This document shows positions 62,870 through 64,000 of a stretch of DNA of 64,000 bases, piece by piece. The stretch's first letter is position 1, and each line of letters starts with the position of its first letter. The DNA is taken from NCBI GenBank assembly GCA_015055965.1, contig SVHG01000003.1:1-64000 (forward strand). Reading direction: 5' to 3'. The position numbers and the translations under genes were made by a program. Source of the DNA: Clostridiales bacterium. GTDB taxonomy: Bacteria > Bacillota > Clostridia > Christensenellales > Borkfalkiaceae. The notes under the pieces are model-generated. The model did no database searches. It worked only from the letters and a program-made list of their open reading frames with translations, and was not told the DNA's origin.

Positions 62870-62903
62870 TTTGGCGACAAACGGTTAATCGTTTATCGCC
62901 AAA
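62870..62903 (-). promoter_or_regulatory. Hairpin in the dnaK-dnaJ gap
   Basis: TTTGGCGATAAACG and CGTTTGTCGCCAAA form a 14-bp stem (one wobble) with a 6-nt loop, just past the dnaK stop. No T tract follows, so it may protect dnaK mRNA ends or attenuate dnaJ rather than terminate. Confidence 0.55.
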
Positions 62904-62909
62904 AATTGT

Positions 62910-64000
62910 TTAGCCTTGATGGAATTCAGTATCGCCTGCTCCACCGCCAGCACCGGGATCATCTGATCCATTTGCGCCGTTTTGGTAAAGCTTAGCAAAT
63001 ACCGTTTGAGCTTCGTTGGATAGAGCTTCAGTTGCCGCTTTAATTCTTTCAAAGTCACCTGAATCAAGTTCTGTTTTTGCCTTAGAAACAGCTTCTTCAA
63101 GTTTAGCTTTATCTTCTTCAGAAATCTTATCTGCGTTACCCTTTAAAGTTTTTTCAACGGTAAAGATTAAGCCGTCAAGCTGGTTACGAGCTTCAACCTG
63201 TTCTTTACGCTTTTTATCTTCAGCTTCATACTGCTCTGCTTCTTTTACTGCTTTATTTATATCCTCTTCTGATAAATTAGTTGAAGAAGTAATGGTTATA
63301 TCGGTAGCCTTACCCGTTCCTAAATCCTTTGCAGTAACGTGCACTATACCGTTAGCGTCAACGTCAAAGGTAACTTCGATTTGAGGAATTCCTCTAGGAG
63401 CGGGAGCAATGCCTACTAGATTGAATGAGCCCAAGGTTTTATTATCTCTTGCAAACTGTCTTTCACCTTGTAAAACGTGAATCGTAACTTCAGTTTGGTT
63501 GTCTGCTGCAGTTGAGAATACCTGTGACTTCTTAGCAGGAATAGTCGTATTTCTTTCAATTAATCTAGTTGATACACCACCTAAGGTTTCTATACCTAAG
63601 CTTAGGGGCATAACGTCTAGAAGAAGAACGTCTTTAACTTCACCACTTAATACACCACCCTGGATAGCAGCGCCGATTGCTACGCATTCGTCAGGATTAA
63701 TTCCCTTAAATGGATCTTTACCGGTAACGCGACGAACCGCTTCTACTACGGCAGGAATACGGGTTGAACCACCTACTAAAATAACCTTATCTATTTCATT
63801 ATAGTTTAATCCGGCGTCTGACATAGCCTTTCTTAAAGGCTCTAAGGTTGCATTAACCAAATCTTCAGTCATAGCATCGAATTTTTGCTTTGTTAAGTTA
63901 ACGTCCATATGCTTAGGACCGGTAGCGTCTGCAGTGATAAAAGGAAGATTAATGTTAGTAGAAGACATGCCAGAAAGCTCAATTTTAGCCTTTTCAGCAG
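62910..64000 (-). CDS. dnaK: Chaperone protein DnaK (3' part, cut by the window edge)
   Basis: The visible 363 codons are the C-terminal part of Hsp70: the frame runs to the window edge ([10 protein letters not shown] before INLPFITAD). [10 protein letters not shown] is the actin-fold ATPase end, [14 protein letters not shown] starts the substrate-binding domain, and the helical lid follows. The C-terminal tail is Gly/Ala-rich and ends GDTEFHQG rather than the common acidic DAEY-type end. An internal Met at 63968 is not the start. hrcA and grpE presumably lie outside. Confidence 0.96.
   Translation of the reverse strand, partial: AEKAKIELSGMSSTNINLPFITADATGPKHMDVNLTKQKFDAMTEDLVNATLEPLRKAMSDAGLNYNEIDKVILVGGSTRIPAVVEAVRRVTGKDPFKGINPDECVAIGAAIQGGVLSGEVKDVLLLDVMPLSLGIETLGGVSTRLIERNTTIPAKKSQVFSTAADNQTEVTIHVLQGERQFARDNKTLGSFNLVGIAPAPRGIPQIEVTFDVDANGIVHVTAKDLGTGKATDITITSSTNLSEEDINKAVKEAEQYEAEDKKRKEQVEARNQLDGLIFTVEKTLKGNADKISEEDKAKLEEAVSKAKTELDSGDFERIKAATEALSNEAQTVFAKLYQNGANGSDDPGAGGGAGDTEFHQG

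Overview
The window is one chromosomal segment of a low-GC, Gram-positive bacterium of the Bacillota, most likely an anaerobic Clostridia-type species and probably gut-associated. The evidence is dense housekeeping gene blocks in Bacillus/Clostridium order, a spoIIAA-spoIIAB-sigF operon, a CIRCE heat-shock site, LexA-type SOS boxes of the Bacillus consensus, sigma-A promoters with almost invariant 17-bp spacers, a BspA-like leucine-rich-repeat lipoprotein and an N-acetylhexosamine-kinase-like protein. There is no rRNA and no CRISPR array. One tRNA gene, tRNA-Ser(CGA), is present. The right edge cuts dnaK.  Layout. 0-1.5 kb: sugar-kinase-like protein and an ArsR regulator with palindromic operators. 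1.7-10.2 kb (minus strand): rpe, rsgA, rlmN, rsmB, fmt, def, priA, rpoZ and yicC, a compact translation/replication operon with many overlapping ends; it lacks the gmk, coaBC and prpC/prkC genes usually found in this run. 10.3-14 kb: HAD phosphatase, then an ACT-domain regulator followed by asd and lysC. 14-20.5 kb: htpG under CIRCE control, a PlsC-like acyltransferase with a zinc ribbon, the spoIIA/sigF operon and a FAD oxidoreductase. 20.6-22.9 kb: a DUF1538 membrane protein with two PII-like proteins.  22.9-28.4 kb is an accessory island: a stand-alone protein with a PD-(D/E)xK nuclease signature, a structured leader RNA with terminator and antiterminator in front of a BspA-like lipoprotein, and about 0.9 kb of decayed mobile-element sequence. 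28.4-30.8 kb is a polar amino-acid ABC transporter whose lipoprotein-binding subunit appears to be circularly permuted. 31-33.4 kb: an EF-P modification-type reductase, efp and an M24 peptidase. 33.5-35.6 kb: a radical-SAM/DUF4130 DNA-metabolism pair behind two LexA boxes. 35.6-37 kb is a second small foreign patch with a truncated ORF and an XRE membrane regulator.  37-49.4 kb: tRNA-Ser, a cytidine-deaminase homologue lacking its catalytic Glu, a GNAT protein, recG, a fakA-like gene, asp23, rpmB, a dihydrolipoamide-dehydrogenase-like gene, clpX, clpP, tig and divergent rqcH. 49.5-61.5 kb is one long minus-strand operon: asnS, plsX, rnc, smc, ftsY, an M50 protease, scpA, scpB, an SDR, thyA and folA. 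It groups chromosome condensation (SMC-ScpA-ScpB), membrane targeting (FtsY), RNA processing and thymidylate/folate synthesis. 61.6-64 kb: dnaJ and the 3' part of dnaK.  The most notable items are the circularly permuted binding protein, the SOS-controlled radical-SAM pair, the orphan attenuator-type leader, the DUF1538/PII module with its 22-bp palindrome, and the apparent cytidine-deaminase pseudoenzyme.
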